NCBI RefSeq assembly: GCF_025564065.1
Contig: NZ_JAMGZK010000050.1
Location: 140,354-204,353 of the forward strand
Length of the DNA stretch: 64,000 nucleotides
Direction: 5' to 3'
From: Silvania hatchlandensis
Lineage (GTDB): Bacteria > Pseudomonadota > Gammaproteobacteria > Enterobacterales > Enterobacteriaceae
Positions 6,942-15,859 of the stretch are shown here, piece after piece (the stretch's first letter is position 1; the number at the start of each line of letters is the position of its first letter). The notes under the pieces were generated by a model. It ran no database searches, was not told where the DNA came from, and saw nothing but the letters and a program-made list of their open reading frames with translations. Position numbers and translations under genes: made by a program.

Positions 6942-9296
6942 ATGAAAACTGACTTTCACGCCATTATTGCGGCCATGAGCGCCGAAGACAAAGTTGCCCT
7001 GCTCAGCGGAAGCGGCCTGTGGCACACCGCCAGCCTGCCGCAGCACGGCATCGAAGACATTGTGATGACCGATGGCACCTACGGGGTGCGCTACAGCACA
7101 AGCCAGATTGAACAGGGTGAAAGCTGGAACATTACCGATTTTCTCGACGTGATTGCGCAAAGCGCGGGTGACGTTGAGCCCGAAGACCATAAAGGTGGCT
7201 CCGAAGCGCTGTTCACCAAATCCAAACCAGCGACCTGCTTCCCGAACGGCTCCACCCTGGCGTGCAGCTGGGATATCTCGCTGGTGTATCAGATGGGTGC
7301 CGCGCTGGCGCAGGAGTGCCAGGAGATGGGCGTCGGCATCCTGCTCGGGCCGGGGATCAATATTCGTCGCACGCCGCTGGCCGGACGCGGGTATGAATAT
7401 TATTCCGAAGATCCGGTGGTGAGCGGCGACATTGCCGCAGCCCTGATCAACGGCCTGCAGGACAACGGCGTGGGTGCCAGCCTGAAGCACTTTGCCGCCA
7501 ATAACTCCGAATACCGTCGCACCGAAATGGACTCGGTGATTGAAGAGCGTGCCCTGCGGGAGATCTATCTCGCGGGCTTTAAACGCGCGATTGAGAAATC
7601 GAACCCGTGGACCGTGATGTCCTCCTACAACCGTCTCAACGGCGTGCAGACCTCGCAGGACAGCTGGCTGCTGACCGATGTGCTGCGTAATGAATGGCAG
7701 TACGACGGCCTGGTGATGTCCGACTGGTACGGCATCAAAGACCGCCCGGCGTCCCTGCTGGCGGGCAACGATCTGGCGATGCCCGAGACCCAGCTCGACA
7801 AGAAGGATCTGCTGGCGGCCATCAACCGGGGCGAGATCCCCGCCGAGGTCCTCGACACCGCCTGCCTGCGGATGCTGACGCTGATCGACAAAGTCCAGCG
7901 CCACCGCAAGCCGGGCACCAAAGCGGATTACCGCCAGCATCATCAGCTGGCGCAGCGTCTGGCCGCCGAATCCATCGTGCTGCTGAAAAATGAAGACGCC
8001 ATCCTGCCGCTGCAAAAAGGCAAACAGCGCACCCTCGCAATACTGGGCAAGCCTGCCCAGGAGCCGGTGATCCAGGGATCGGGTTGTGCGACCACGGTGC
8101 CGTATATGCTCGACCGTCCGCTGGACGAGATTTTTGAAGTGGCCGGGAGCGACTTCAACGTTGAGTACGCGGTCGGAACGCCGGAGGATAACGCCAGCGA
8201 CCCGCAGGCACTGGCACAGGCCGTTGAAGTGGCGAAAAACGCCGACGTGGCGATTGTGTTTGTCAGCACCGCCATTGGTGAAGACGGTGAAAATGGCGAT
8301 CGCCAGGATTTAAATATTTTGCCCGCGCATGAAGCGCTGATCCGCGCCGTCGCGCAACAACAGCCGAACCTGATCGTGGTGCTCGCCAACAGCGATGCAG
8401 TGGTCATGCCGTGGCTGTCCGACTGCAAAGCGCTGCTGGAAACCCACTTTGGCGGACAAGGTATGGGCCGTGCCGTGGCCGATATTCTGTTCGGACGCGC
8501 CAACCCGTGCGGCAAACTGACGGTCACCGTTCCGAATACGCTCGAAGAGACCCCGGCCTGGCTTAACTATCCCGGCGAGAACCTGCGCCACCACTACAGC
8601 GAAGGGCTGTACGTGGGGTATCGCTACTACGATCGCCGTCGCCTTACCCCGCTGTTCCCGTTTGGTTTTGGTCTGAGCTATACCACTTTCGACTACAGCG
8701 GGTTGACCACCTCGGTGTGCGAGCTGGAAGAAGGTAAGTCATTAACCGTCAGCGTTGACGTCACCAACAGCGGCAAAATGGCAGGTAAAGAGGTGGTGCA
8801 GCTGTATCTTTCAGCTCCGGCTGGCGAGCTGGCGCGGGAAGAAAAAGCCCTGAAAGCCTTTGCTAAAGTGCATCTCGACGCAGGCGAAACCCAGACCGTC
8901 ACCCTGGAACTGAACTGGCAGGACTTCGCCTGTTACCATCCGGGTATTGGCGGCTGGATTGTCGATTCCGGGGTGTATCAGCTGCATATTGCCCGCTCTT
9001 CGCGCGATATGGCGTTAAGCACTGCGATCGCCGTGCGGGCAACGCCGCGTTACGCGCCGCTGAAAATTGATAATTCGCTGACCCAGCTTATCGGCAACCC
9101 GCCCGCTTTTGCACGCGTGGTGACGCTGGTCGCCAGCAAAAATGGCCTGCCTGAGCAGCAGGTCAGAGAAAAATTATGTGCGATTGCGCCCGATCTGGTC
9201 TTCGGTCTGTTTATCTCTTTAACGGAATTCCTGACTATTGATATCACGCGTCAGGAGCTGGCGAACGCCCTTGCTGGGCCTGCCGCACAGCAGTAA
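6942..9296 (+). CDS. Beta-glucosidase, glycoside hydrolase family 3
   Basis: 784 residues, no signal peptide, so a cytoplasmic enzyme cutting beta-glucosides. Start ATG 6942 behind AGGGGA. The N-terminal barrel (about 1-300) carries the GH3 pair K182-H183 in SLKHFAANNSE and the nucleophile D261 in GLVMSDWYG. The alpha/beta sandwich with the acid/base region follows (about 330-560, AESIVLLKNE, HFGGQGMGRAVADILFG), then a fibronectin III-like domain (about 600-700, VDVTNSGKMAGKEVVQLYL). About 75 extra C-terminal residues are not familiar. It is the second gene of the symporter-glucosidase operon and precedes an AraC-type regulator, which suggests a self-contained utilisation locus. Confidence 0.92.
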   Translation: MKTDFHAIIAAMSAEDKVALLSGSGLWHTASLPQHGIEDIVMTDGTYGVRYSTSQIEQGESWNITDFLDVIAQSAGDVEPEDHKGGSEALFTKSKPATCFPNGSTLACSWDISLVYQMGAALAQECQEMGVGILLGPGINIRRTPLAGRGYEYYSEDPVVSGDIAAALINGLQDNGVGASLKHFAANNSEYRRTEMDSVIEERALREIYLAGFKRAIEKSNPWTVMSSYNRLNGVQTSQDSWLLTDVLRNEWQYDGLVMSDWYGIKDRPASLLAGNDLAMPETQLDKKDLLAAINRGEIPAEVLDTACLRMLTLIDKVQRHRKPGTKADYRQHHQLAQRLAAESIVLLKNEDAILPLQKGKQRTLAILGKPAQEPVIQGSGCATTVPYMLDRPLDEIFEVAGSDFNVEYAVGTPEDNASDPQALAQAVEVAKNADVAIVFVSTAIGEDGENGDRQDLNILPAHEALIRAVAQQQPNLIVVLANSDAVVMPWLSDCKALLETHFGGQGMGRAVADILFGRANPCGKLTVTVPNTLEETPAWLNYPGENLRHHYSEGLYVGYRYYDRRRLTPLFPFGFGLSYTTFDYSGLTTSVCELEEGKSLTVSVDVTNSGKMAGKEVVQLYLSAPAGELAREEKALKAFAKVHLDAGETQTVTLELNWQDFACYHPGIGGWIVDSGVYQLHIARSSRDMALSTAIAVRATPRYAPLKIDNSLTQLIGNPPAFARVVTLVASKNGLPEQQVREKLCAIAPDLVFGLFISLTEFLTIDITRQELANALAGPAAQQ

Positions 9297-9306
9297 AGCC
9301 GGAACG

Positions 9307-9328
9307 CCCTCTTGCTTCGGCAGGAGGG
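9307..9328 (+). other. UUCG-capped hairpin between glucosidase and regulator genes
   Basis: CCCTCTTGC (9307-9315), loop TTCG, then GCAGGAGGG (9320-9328): nine pairs including one G-U. No T-run follows, so it is not a simple terminator. It may cap or protect the 3' end of the upstream message and reduce expression of the regulator gene at 9364. Confidence 0.6.
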
Positions 9329-9363
9329 AAACGCCCCGCCTTCATTTGACGGAGAGTTAGCCG

Positions 9364-10359
9364 ATGTTTCCATTTTCTGTCACCCAGCAGCCCAGGGTTA
9401 TCTCGCAGCAGCAGACGGCGACAACCATCCATGAAGGCAGCGGCTACGAACTGATCTCCTTTGATGCGGAGAAGCTGAATGTGTTTGCCGCCGAGGTGTA
9501 CTACTGCGAACCACACTGGCACTCGGCGCCGGAACTGATCTGCATCCTGTCCGGGGAATTTTCTGTCACCCTCGGCCATAGCACCTCAGTGGTCGTTGAG
9601 GGCGGCATGCTGTATATCAACCCGGATGAGATCCACTCTCTTGAAGCCCGCGCGCCAAACAGCCAGTTGTTGACCATTCAGTTTGCACCGAACCTGTTTG
9701 ATGAGACCCACCCGGCCCCGCTGATGGAGTACGCCTCCCTGATCCATCATCAGGAACGGGACGCAGACAAACAGCTCAGAAAGAGCGTGATTGCGCTGGT
9801 CGAGCATCTGGTGCGCTCGCAATCGTCATTTGATCGCATCTCGCTGGTTTATCAGCTGTTAGGCACCCTTGCCGCCACCGGCAACAGCCAGGATGACCGC
9901 CAGCAGGTGACCATCAGAAAAAAAGACCAGCATCTGGTGAAATACGGCATCGAGTTCATTAATCAGCATTTTGATGATGAGCTGACGTTAACGACCATTG
10001 CCGATAATGCCGGGGTCAGCTATCACCACTTTTCACGCACCTTTAAGAAGATCAGCGGCTACAACTTCAAAGAGTATCTGACCATGATCCGCATTAATAA
10101 GGCCAAGCGGCTGCTGAAAGATACCCATATTCCGATCACCGATATCAGCTACACCTGCGGGTTTAGCTGCCATAAACAGCTGATTTTCGCCTTCAACAAA
10201 TACTGCCGCATGACGCCGACGGCTTTTCGTAAGAGCTATATCACGGCGATCAATTCCGCCGATGAGCTGCAGGTGATGACGGACTCGCGGTTTCTGCCGC
10301 TGGGGGAAGAGGTTATTGAGCGGCTAAGGGGTTTTATGTCGCCGTGCCAGGCAGGGTAA
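9364..10359 (+). CDS. AraC-family regulator with cupin sensor domain
   Basis: 331 residues, start ATG 9364 behind GGAGAG. The N-terminal half is an AraC-type cupin (HWHSAPELICILSGEFSVTLG, MLYINPDEIHSLEA), which usually binds the inducing sugar. The C-terminal half has the double helix-turn-helix (LTTIADNAGVSYHHFSRTFKKISGYNFKEYLTMIRINKAKRLL and ITDISYTCGFSCHKQLIFAFNKY). A 35-residue tail follows the usual end of the domain. It lies 67 bases downstream of the GH3 gene on the same strand, so it most likely regulates the symporter-glucosidase operon; direct targets cannot be shown from sequence. Confidence 0.85.
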   Translation: MFPFSVTQQPRVISQQQTATTIHEGSGYELISFDAEKLNVFAAEVYYCEPHWHSAPELICILSGEFSVTLGHSTSVVVEGGMLYINPDEIHSLEARAPNSQLLTIQFAPNLFDETHPAPLMEYASLIHHQERDADKQLRKSVIALVEHLVRSQSSFDRISLVYQLLGTLAATGNSQDDRQQVTIRKKDQHLVKYGIEFINQHFDDELTLTTIADNAGVSYHHFSRTFKKISGYNFKEYLTMIRINKAKRLLKDTHIPITDISYTCGFSCHKQLIFAFNKYCRMTPTAFRKSYITAINSADELQVMTDSRFLPLGEEVIERLRGFMSPCQAG

Positions 10360-10378
10360 GGCGCAGCCGCCACCCGGC
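10347..10378. repeat. REP-like palindromic sequence
   Basis: GCAGGGTAAGGCGCAGCCG followed by CCACCCGGC reads as a degenerate member of the enterobacterial REP type: outer G/C-rich arms around GGCGCAGCCGCC. It straddles the stop codon of the AraC-type gene. Confidence 0.4.
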
Positions 10379-10390
10379 GTTGGTATTTTT

Positions 10391-10422
10391 CCCCTCACCC
10401 TACCCTCTCCCAAAGGAGAGGG
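10391..10422 (+). repeat. Dispersed CCCTCTCC-hairpin repeat, copy 2
   Basis: CCCTCACCCTA lead, then CCCTCTCC (10403-10410), loop CAAA, GGAGAGGG (10415-10422). Same family and orientation as the copy at 5371. Confidence 0.8.
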
Positions 10423-10487
10423 AATAGAATGCGCGGCTATTAACCGCGCTGCCCGTCCAGCTCAGTGTATTAACACATCGGCTTCAG

Positions 10488-11405
10488 TCAGCTCTCGCAG
10501 ATGATCTCATCAAGATTCATCTCATTCGCTTTCGCCGTGCGCGACACAAAATCGTGGGCAAAATCCTCTTTCAGCGAAGCGGGTTCGAGAATGCGAATAT
10601 CGGGGAGCCAGTAGCGCAGCCAGCGGAAGAGTGTGTTTTTATCGTTATGGGTCGTGGCGAGCGTCAGGCTGCCATCCGGATGCGTTTGCACAATGCGCTG
10701 GCCAGGGAAGAGCGGTCGGCGGGTAACATACTGTGCGGCGTGCGCTGAAACCCAGAGGGTAGCGTCGATATGTGCGCCAAAGTGGATCCCCGTCGTGGTG
10801 TTCAGCTCATCAAGAACAGTGTCATCAGCACAGAAGTGCGCACCGGACGGGTTAAAGTTCGCAATTCGCGCCAGCTCAAACGCCTTCAGCCGCCCCGCTT
10901 CAACCCCGGCCAGATACCACAAGCCATAATGGTTTATCAGACGATACGGCTGCACAACGCGCAATTTACCGCGATACGAGAAGGTAACGGTCTTCAACGC
11001 GCTAATGGCGCGGTCGAGATTATCCATCAGGTCACTGAGCAGGCGATTTTCCCGACTGCTGGCACCCCGAATCGTCAGGTTATCGGCGCTTTTCATCCGT
11101 TTACGTAACGATCGTCCATCGCTATGCGGAAAAAGCTGGGACACGCCGGTAAAAGTGGCAAATTCGGCAAGGTGTCCGACATGCAAATTAGGCAGCAGGT
11201 GCTGGCTGAGCTTGTATCGCCCCGCAGACACCTCTTCCAGCAGATGGGAAAGCCGGGCTAAATCGCGATAGGCCGTACGCTCGGTAATGTCGAACCGTTC
11301 GCAGAGCCAGTTTTTATCGATAACGTTTCCCTGATAGAGGGCGCCAAACGTTTCACATAATCTTTCGATAAGAAGAGAATGTTTGCTGGCAGCGCTTTCT
11401 TTCAT
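10488..11405 (-). CDS. WYL-domain transcriptional regulator
   Basis: 305 residues. N-terminal DeoR-like helix-turn-helix (KNWLCERFDITERTAYRDLARLSHLLEEV), then a WYL domain (about 130-200) with the eponymous residues in HYGLWYLAGVEAGRLKAFELARI, and a C-terminal WCX-type extension. WYL regulators bind small or nucleic-acid ligands and often control DNA-damage, defence or metabolic genes. It stands alone, facing the AraC-type gene convergently; the 281 bases upstream (11406-11686) hold no gene I can support. Target unknown. Confidence 0.85.
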   Translation of the reverse strand: MKESAASKHSLLIERLCETFGALYQGNVIDKNWLCERFDITERTAYRDLARLSHLLEEVSAGRYKLSQHLLPNLHVGHLAEFATFTGVSQLFPHSDGRSLRKRMKSADNLTIRGASSRENRLLSDLMDNLDRAISALKTVTFSYRGKLRVVQPYRLINHYGLWYLAGVEAGRLKAFELARIANFNPSGAHFCADDTVLDELNTTTGIHFGAHIDATLWVSAHAAQYVTRRPLFPGQRIVQTHPDGSLTLATTHNDKNTLFRWLRYWLPDIRILEPASLKEDFAHDFVSRTAKANEMNLDEIICES

Positions 11406-11686
11406 CGTGTCCTGGATCCCTCAGTGCAGAATGCATTCACCATCAGAAGCAGACTTAAAAACCTGCTTTGCATTCGGGTTTAAACCATGATTTCAGTAAG
11501 TATTAACGGCATAAGCGCCGGAAACTTAAGTCAAAATTTTGGCGGTTCAGATGTCGGAAGGTAATGCAGTACACTGACAGGTGGTGGCGGGAAAGATGAA
11601 CGGAGAAGTGAAAAAGACGAAGGATAAGGCTGTGTGAGAATGGCAGGTGTGCCCTGCCATGCGTGTATTGTGACGATCTTATGCCA

Positions 11687-11992
11687 TCAAGGCTCAACCG
11701 GCGTCAGATAATCCAGACGCAGCGGCTCCGCCAGCAGGTCATCCATTTGCAGGATAAAGTCCTGAAAATGCGGCAGCGCAATGTGTGCCTCCAGCCCTTC
11801 CTGACCGCGCCAGGACTCCCGGACATAAAAACAGTCCGGCGTATCGCGCAGCTGAAAAAGCTGATACTCCACGTTGCCGGGCTCCTGACGAGTCGGGAGC
11901 AACAGCGCCTGTAGGGCTGTTTTCAGCGCATGCGTCTTCCCCGGTTTGGCTTTCAGTACCGCAATAAGGGAGATGATTTCAGCGGAGTCCAT
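11687..11992 (-). CDS. Putative quinol monooxygenase (ABM domain)
   Basis: 101 residues from ATG 11990-11992 (MDSAEIISLIAVLKAKPG). A longer upstream frame overlaps the preceding gene and is rejected. The antibiotic-biosynthesis-monooxygenase fold is indicated by the ferredoxin-like pattern ISLIAVLKAKPGKTHALKTALQALL ... PGNVEYQLFQLRDTPDCFYVRESW ... HIALPHFQDF, as in YgiN. Members are dimeric, cofactor-free, and oxidise quinols or related compounds. The start codon is one base after the stop of the reductase gene, so the pair is translationally coupled and probably handles quinone-like compounds together. Confidence 0.8.
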   Translation of the reverse strand: MDSAEIISLIAVLKAKPGKTHALKTALQALLLPTRQEPGNVEYQLFQLRDTPDCFYVRESWRGQEGLEAHIALPHFQDFILQMDDLLAEPLRLDYLTPVEP

Positions 11993-11993
11993 T

Positions 11994-12995
11994 TCAGAAT
12001 CCTTCCAGCACAATCTTACCGACCGCCCGCCCGGTTTCGAGCTGCGTATGGGCTTTCTGCAGGTTAGCCGCGGTGATCGCGCCGTAATGCTCACCCAGCG
12101 TGGAGGTGATGACCTTGTCATCAATCAGCCCGGCAACACGCGTCAGCAGCTGGTGCTGGGCGATCATGTCGCGGGTTTCAAACATCGAGCGGGTGAACAT
12201 AAATTCCCAGTGCAGCGAGATGCTTTTCGCCTTCAGCGGGCGGGCATCCAGCGTCTGCGGATCGTCAATCAGCGCCAGTTTACCCTGAGGCGCCAGCGCC
12301 TTAATGATCTCTGCGTAGTGGCTGTCAGTGCTGTTCAGGCTGGCAACGTGGGTCACCTCGTTAATGCCGATGGCAGCCAGTTCTTCCGACAGCGGCTTAC
12401 TGTGATCAATGACATGATGTGCGCCCGCTTCCCGGACCCACTGCTGGCTTTCAGGGCGCGACGCCGTGCCCACCACGGTCATTTTTGTCAGCTTACGCGC
12501 CAGCTGCACCAGAATCGAACCGACACCGCCCGCAGCACCGACGATCAGCAGCGTGTCGCCTTCATTACCCTGCTCCTGAATGCCCAGACGGTCGAACAGC
12601 ATTTCCCATGCGGTGATTGCCGTTAACGGCATCGCCGCCGCAGAGGCGTTATCCAGCGTTTTTGGTTTCAGCGCCACAATGCGCTCATCCACCAGCTGGA
12701 ACTCGCTGTTGCTGCCCGGACGGCCTAATGCCCCGGCGTACCAGACTTCATCCCCTGGCGCGAACAGCGTTACCGCCTCGCCCACCGCCGCGACAACACC
12801 GACCGCGTCCCAGCCCAGAATGCGCGGCGTCTCACCCTGAAAACCGGCCCGGACTTTGGTGTCAACCGGGTTAACGGAAATCGCTTTCACGTCGATCAGC
12901 AGATCGTGACCTGTCGCCACGGGCTGCGGTAATTCAATATCCTGCAGGAAGTCGATGTTTTGCGGGGCAGAACGGGTAATGGCAATGGCTTTCAT
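11994..12995 (-). CDS. MDR-family NAD(P)H quinone reductase-like protein
   Basis: 333 residues from ATG 12993-12995 (MKAIAITRSAPQNIDFL) with GGAGAG just upstream; twelve extra residues are possible from 13031. GroES-like N-domain (DVKAISVNPVDTKVRAG, ILGWDAVGVVAAVG) and Rossmann domain with VGAAGGVGSILVQLARKL. The zinc-binding cysteines of true alcohol dehydrogenases are missing, which places it with zinc-independent quinone oxidoreductases. It forms a two-gene operon with the ABM monooxygenase and is divergent from a LysR-type gene 111 bases away, its probable regulator. Confidence 0.85.
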   Translation of the reverse strand: MKAIAITRSAPQNIDFLQDIELPQPVATGHDLLIDVKAISVNPVDTKVRAGFQGETPRILGWDAVGVVAAVGEAVTLFAPGDEVWYAGALGRPGSNSEFQLVDERIVALKPKTLDNASAAAMPLTAITAWEMLFDRLGIQEQGNEGDTLLIVGAAGGVGSILVQLARKLTKMTVVGTASRPESQQWVREAGAHHVIDHSKPLSEELAAIGINEVTHVASLNSTDSHYAEIIKALAPQGKLALIDDPQTLDARPLKAKSISLHWEFMFTRSMFETRDMIAQHQLLTRVAGLIDDKVITSTLGEHYGAITAANLQKAHTQLETGRAVGKIVLEGF

Positions 12996-13106
12996 ACTCT
13001 CTCCGGCGTTAATTCGTTGTGGGTAGCGCAATAATTTGATGGTAAACGGCGGCCGTCGCAGGAAAAATAGCCTCGCGGCGATAAGACTTATACTCGGGAG
13101 ATTAAA

Positions 13107-14012
13107 ATGTTTCGGCTTGAGGATCTGGTGCTGTTTGTTCGGGTATCTGCCCTGAGCAGCTTTAGCGATGCGGCAAGAGAGGCGGGTGTGCAGCCCGCGC
13201 AGGTGAGCGCAGCGATCAAACGGCTGGAGTCGAGCCTGGCAATCCGGCTTTTTGCCCGCTCGACCCGCAGCCTGCGGCTAACGCCCGAGGGCGAGGCCTG
13301 GTTGCCCTACGCGCGACAGATGCTTGATGCGATGCACGCCGGGATGCAAAAAATTCACACCCCGGATGAAGAGATCTCGGGCACACTGCAAATCGCCGTA
13401 CCGTCGGATTTAGGCCGCAACTTACTGCTGCCCGTCTTTCAGTCTTTTGGGGCGCGCTATCCGGCGTTACGCCTGCGGATTTTTTTCTCCGATCAGGTGG
13501 CCGATGTCTTTAAAGACCCGGTGGATATCGCCTTTCGCTACGGCACGCCAGAGGATGCGTCGTATATCTCCCTCCCCATCGCGCCCGCCAACCGCCGGGT
13601 GCTGGTCGCCTCTCCCGAGTGGGTCGCCCGCCATGGTGACGTCCAACACCCGGATGCGTTAAGCAACCTCAACGCCCTGACGTTTGTCCTGCGCGGGCGG
13701 GTTCACGATCGCTGGACATTTTTCCGTCACGATGAGGTCTTAAACGTGAACGTCAGCGGCACGATGATGAGCGATGATGCCGAGGTGATCCGCCGCCTGG
13801 CGGTGTCCGGAGCGGGCGTGGCGTACAAATCCTGGCTGGATGTCGCAGAAGATGTCCGCGCCGGTCGGCTGCAGGTGTTAATGACGGAGTATGAGGGCGA
13901 GAAAGTGCCCCTAAATATGATCTGTCCGCACCGTAAACAGCTGTCTGTGGGGGTCAGGCTGCTCTATGAGGCGGTAAAAGCGTGCTGTGAAGGGCAATCG
14001 GTGCGGGTTTAA
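13107..14012 (+). CDS. LysR-family transcriptional regulator
   Basis: 301 residues. N-terminal winged helix (LEDLVLFVRVSALSSFSDAAREAGVQPAQVSAAIKRLESSLAIRLFARSTRSLRLT) and a periplasmic-binding-type effector domain (GTLQIAVPSDLGRNLLLPVF ... DPVDIAFRYG). Divergent from the reductase-monooxygenase pair with a 111-bp shared intergenic region, the normal arrangement for LysR control of a neighbour. Effector unknown; a quinone or electrophile is plausible by analogy with similar gene pairs. Confidence 0.9.
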   Translation: MFRLEDLVLFVRVSALSSFSDAAREAGVQPAQVSAAIKRLESSLAIRLFARSTRSLRLTPEGEAWLPYARQMLDAMHAGMQKIHTPDEEISGTLQIAVPSDLGRNLLLPVFQSFGARYPALRLRIFFSDQVADVFKDPVDIAFRYGTPEDASYISLPIAPANRRVLVASPEWVARHGDVQHPDALSNLNALTFVLRGRVHDRWTFFRHDEVLNVNVSGTMMSDDAEVIRRLAVSGAGVAYKSWLDVAEDVRAGRLQVLMTEYEGEKVPLNMICPHRKQLSVGVRLLYEAVKACCEGQSVRV

Positions 14013-14056
14013 CGGGTTAATGGAGTCAGTATACATGCAGGAGCCATGTTGAATTA

Positions 14057-14100
14057 ATAAGCTATAGCTTATACACTTCATGACATAAGCCACAGCTTAT
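14057..14100. promoter_or_regulatory. Twin operator palindromes of the higBA operon
   Basis: A perfect 16-bp palindrome ATAAGCTATAGCTTAT (14057-14072) is followed 28 bases on by ATAAGCCACAGCTTAT (14085-14100), the same arms with altered centre. The second ends 13 bases before the toxin start codon and so overlaps the leader. Paired identical palindromes in front of a toxin-antitoxin operon are the usual target of the HTH antitoxin. Confidence 0.75.
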
Positions 14101-14113
14101 CAAGGACGACATT

Positions 14114-14449
14114 ATGTGGACGGTACTCCTGGGAAACGTGTTTACAGAATGGCTGCATGAGCAGGAAAAAGTGTTGGCGGATCTCGTGAATCTGCAAACG
14201 TATGGACCCAGTCTTTCTCGCCCATATGCAGATACAGTTAAAGGATCGCGACATAAGAATATGAAAGAATTACGCGTTCAATATTCTGGTCGTCCGGTTC
14301 GCGCATTCTTTGCTTTCGATCCCGTGCGTCAGGCCATTGTGCTTTGCGCCGGTGATATGAGTAATGACAAAAAATTCTATCAACGACTTATCCGTATCGC
14401 AGATGATGAATTTTCGGCTCATCTGGCAACCATGGAGGCAATAAAATGA
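14114..14449 (+). CDS. higB: HigB-like toxin (RelE/ParE superfamily)
   Basis: 111 residues, start ATG 14114 behind AAGGAC. The fold pattern MKELRVQYSGRPVRAFFAFDPVRQAIVLCAGDMSN and KKFYQRLIRIADDEFSAHL is that of HigB-type mRNA interferases, which cleave translated mRNA on the ribosome. The toxin gene comes first and overlaps the antitoxin by ATGA, the inverted order typical of higBA. Strong operator palindromes lie upstream. Activity itself is inferred from family. Confidence 0.85.
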   Translation: MWTVLLGNVFTEWLHEQEKVLADLVNLQTYGPSLSRPYADTVKGSRHKNMKELRVQYSGRPVRAFFAFDPVRQAIVLCAGDMSNDKKFYQRLIRIADDEFSAHLATMEAIK

Positions 14450-14745
14450 AAAGCCTGAATGACGTGATTGCTTCCCGTTCACCGGAAAGCCAACAGCGCA
14501 TCAAAGAACTGGCCGACGAAATGATTCTGGAAACGGGCCTGCAAATAATGCGCGAAGAGCTCAGACTGTCGCAAAAACAGGTTGCTGAAGTGATGGGGAT
14601 TAGCCAGCCCGCCGTCACCCAGCTTGAGCAGCGTGGTAACGAGCTTAAAATCGCGACACTTAAACGCTATATAGAGGCAATGGGTGGGAAACTGAGCCTG
14701 GATGTTGAGCTTCCGACCGGAAAGCGCGTCGCGTTTCACATCTAG
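14446..14745 (+). CDS. higA: HigA-like antitoxin (Xre-family HTH)
   Basis: 99 residues. Cro/C1-type helix-turn-helix at about 38-75 (MREELRLSQKQVAEVMGISQPAVTQLEQRGNELKIATLKRYIEAMGGKL), with a C-terminal strand region ending VAFHI. It should neutralise HigB and repress the operon at the palindromes at 14057-14100. Start overlaps the toxin stop (14446-14449). Confidence 0.88.
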   Translation: MKSLNDVIASRSPESQQRIKELADEMILETGLQIMREELRLSQKQVAEVMGISQPAVTQLEQRGNELKIATLKRYIEAMGGKLSLDVELPTGKRVAFHI

Positions 14746-14782
14746 GACAGCGTTGATGAGGGTGAGCGTAGAAAACTCCCGC

Positions 14783-15784
14783 TCACCCCACCCGAATCTC
14801 CATCACCGCATAGACCCCATCTTTCGGCACTATCACCGTCACGTTTTCCACCGGGATACCCGCCGCGAGATGGATATCCTGCAGCTGCTGCAGCGTACGC
14901 GGGAAGATCGGCGTCCAGCCAATGCAGCGCAGGGCAAAATCAATTTGCGGGCTGCTGGTCAGCATGTTGGAGACCACGATCGCGCCGCCGGGCTTAATCA
15001 GCCGCAGAATGTGTTTCAGAAACGTCACCGCATCGGTGTCGTTGAAATACTCGAAAATCCCCAGCGCATCCACCAGCTCGACGTGGCCTTCGCCCAGCTC
15101 CTGCACCAGATCGTCGCTGCGGATCAGGGCGTGGATCAGATTGCGCTCCAGGACAGTTACCTGCTCCCCGATTGTCAGCCCTTCAGCGGCGGCCATTTTC
15201 TTCGCCCACTGCAGAGAGACAGGATCGTAATCCACCAGCGTCAGATGCACTTTTTGCCCGTCCAGATGCGCGTTGCGCAGCGCCTCCAGCACCGGGATCG
15301 CCGCCCCGCTGGCGAGGCTGACCCAGGCGTTGTCGATGTCATTTCGCAGATAGTTTTCTGCCAGCACGGCCAGCACCCGCGCGCGGGAGCGGATACCGAT
15401 GGCATCGTTGGCGTGGATAAACCACTGGCGGCTGTTGGAGTCCATCCGGGTGCCGTCGGGGAGATGCTCATCCAGCGGATTCTGGATGGCGTACAGCGCC
15501 AGCGCCGTCGGTACCAGCCGGGTGCGCCAGGCGACGACCGCCGGACGGGTGGCAAAAGCCTCCTCAGACCAGCGGTGTTGACAGCTAATGGTCACATCGC
15601 CGCTGGCGTCCTTTTTCACAATCGGCGGCTTCAGCTGCGGGTCGGCTTTTAACGCCTTATCAAAAGCATTTAGCTCGCGGGTCACTTCGTCTTTCATCGG
15701 CCAGCTGTCGCTGACATCCGGAAATGACGCGCTGTAAATGGTCATGGTGCGCGGCGCAGTACCGCGAAAAGGTTGCCAGTGCAT
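14783..15784 (-). CDS. Class I SAM-dependent methyltransferase
   Basis: 333 residues, start ATG 15782-15784 behind AGGGGAG. Rossmann-type methyltransferase core about 150-290: AWVSLASGAAIPVLEAL (motif I region), LTLVDYDPVSLQWAKKMA (acidic residue binding SAM ribose), VELVDALGIFEYF, and LKPGGAIVVSNML. The first 120 residues are specific to this family and include SRQWFIHANDAIGIRSRA. Substrate unknown. It converges on higA; a hairpin with 9-bp arms (14760-14768 / 14780-14788) at the junction could separate the transcripts. Confidence 0.8.
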   Translation of the reverse strand: MHWQPFRGTAPRTMTIYSASFPDVSDSWPMKDEVTRELNAFDKALKADPQLKPPIVKKDASGDVTISCQHRWSEEAFATRPAVVAWRTRLVPTALALYAIQNPLDEHLPDGTRMDSNSRQWFIHANDAIGIRSRARVLAVLAENYLRNDIDNAWVSLASGAAIPVLEALRNAHLDGQKVHLTLVDYDPVSLQWAKKMAAAEGLTIGEQVTVLERNLIHALIRSDDLVQELGEGHVELVDALGIFEYFNDTDAVTFLKHILRLIKPGGAIVVSNMLTSSPQIDFALRCIGWTPIFPRTLQQLQDIHLAAGIPVENVTVIVPKDGVYAVMEIRVG

Positions 15785-15859
15785 ATGTTCATCTCCCCTG
15801 TGCCCTCAGGGAAGTCTAGTCACTTCCCCGAAGAGGGCCCCAGGAAGAAAGCACGATCT

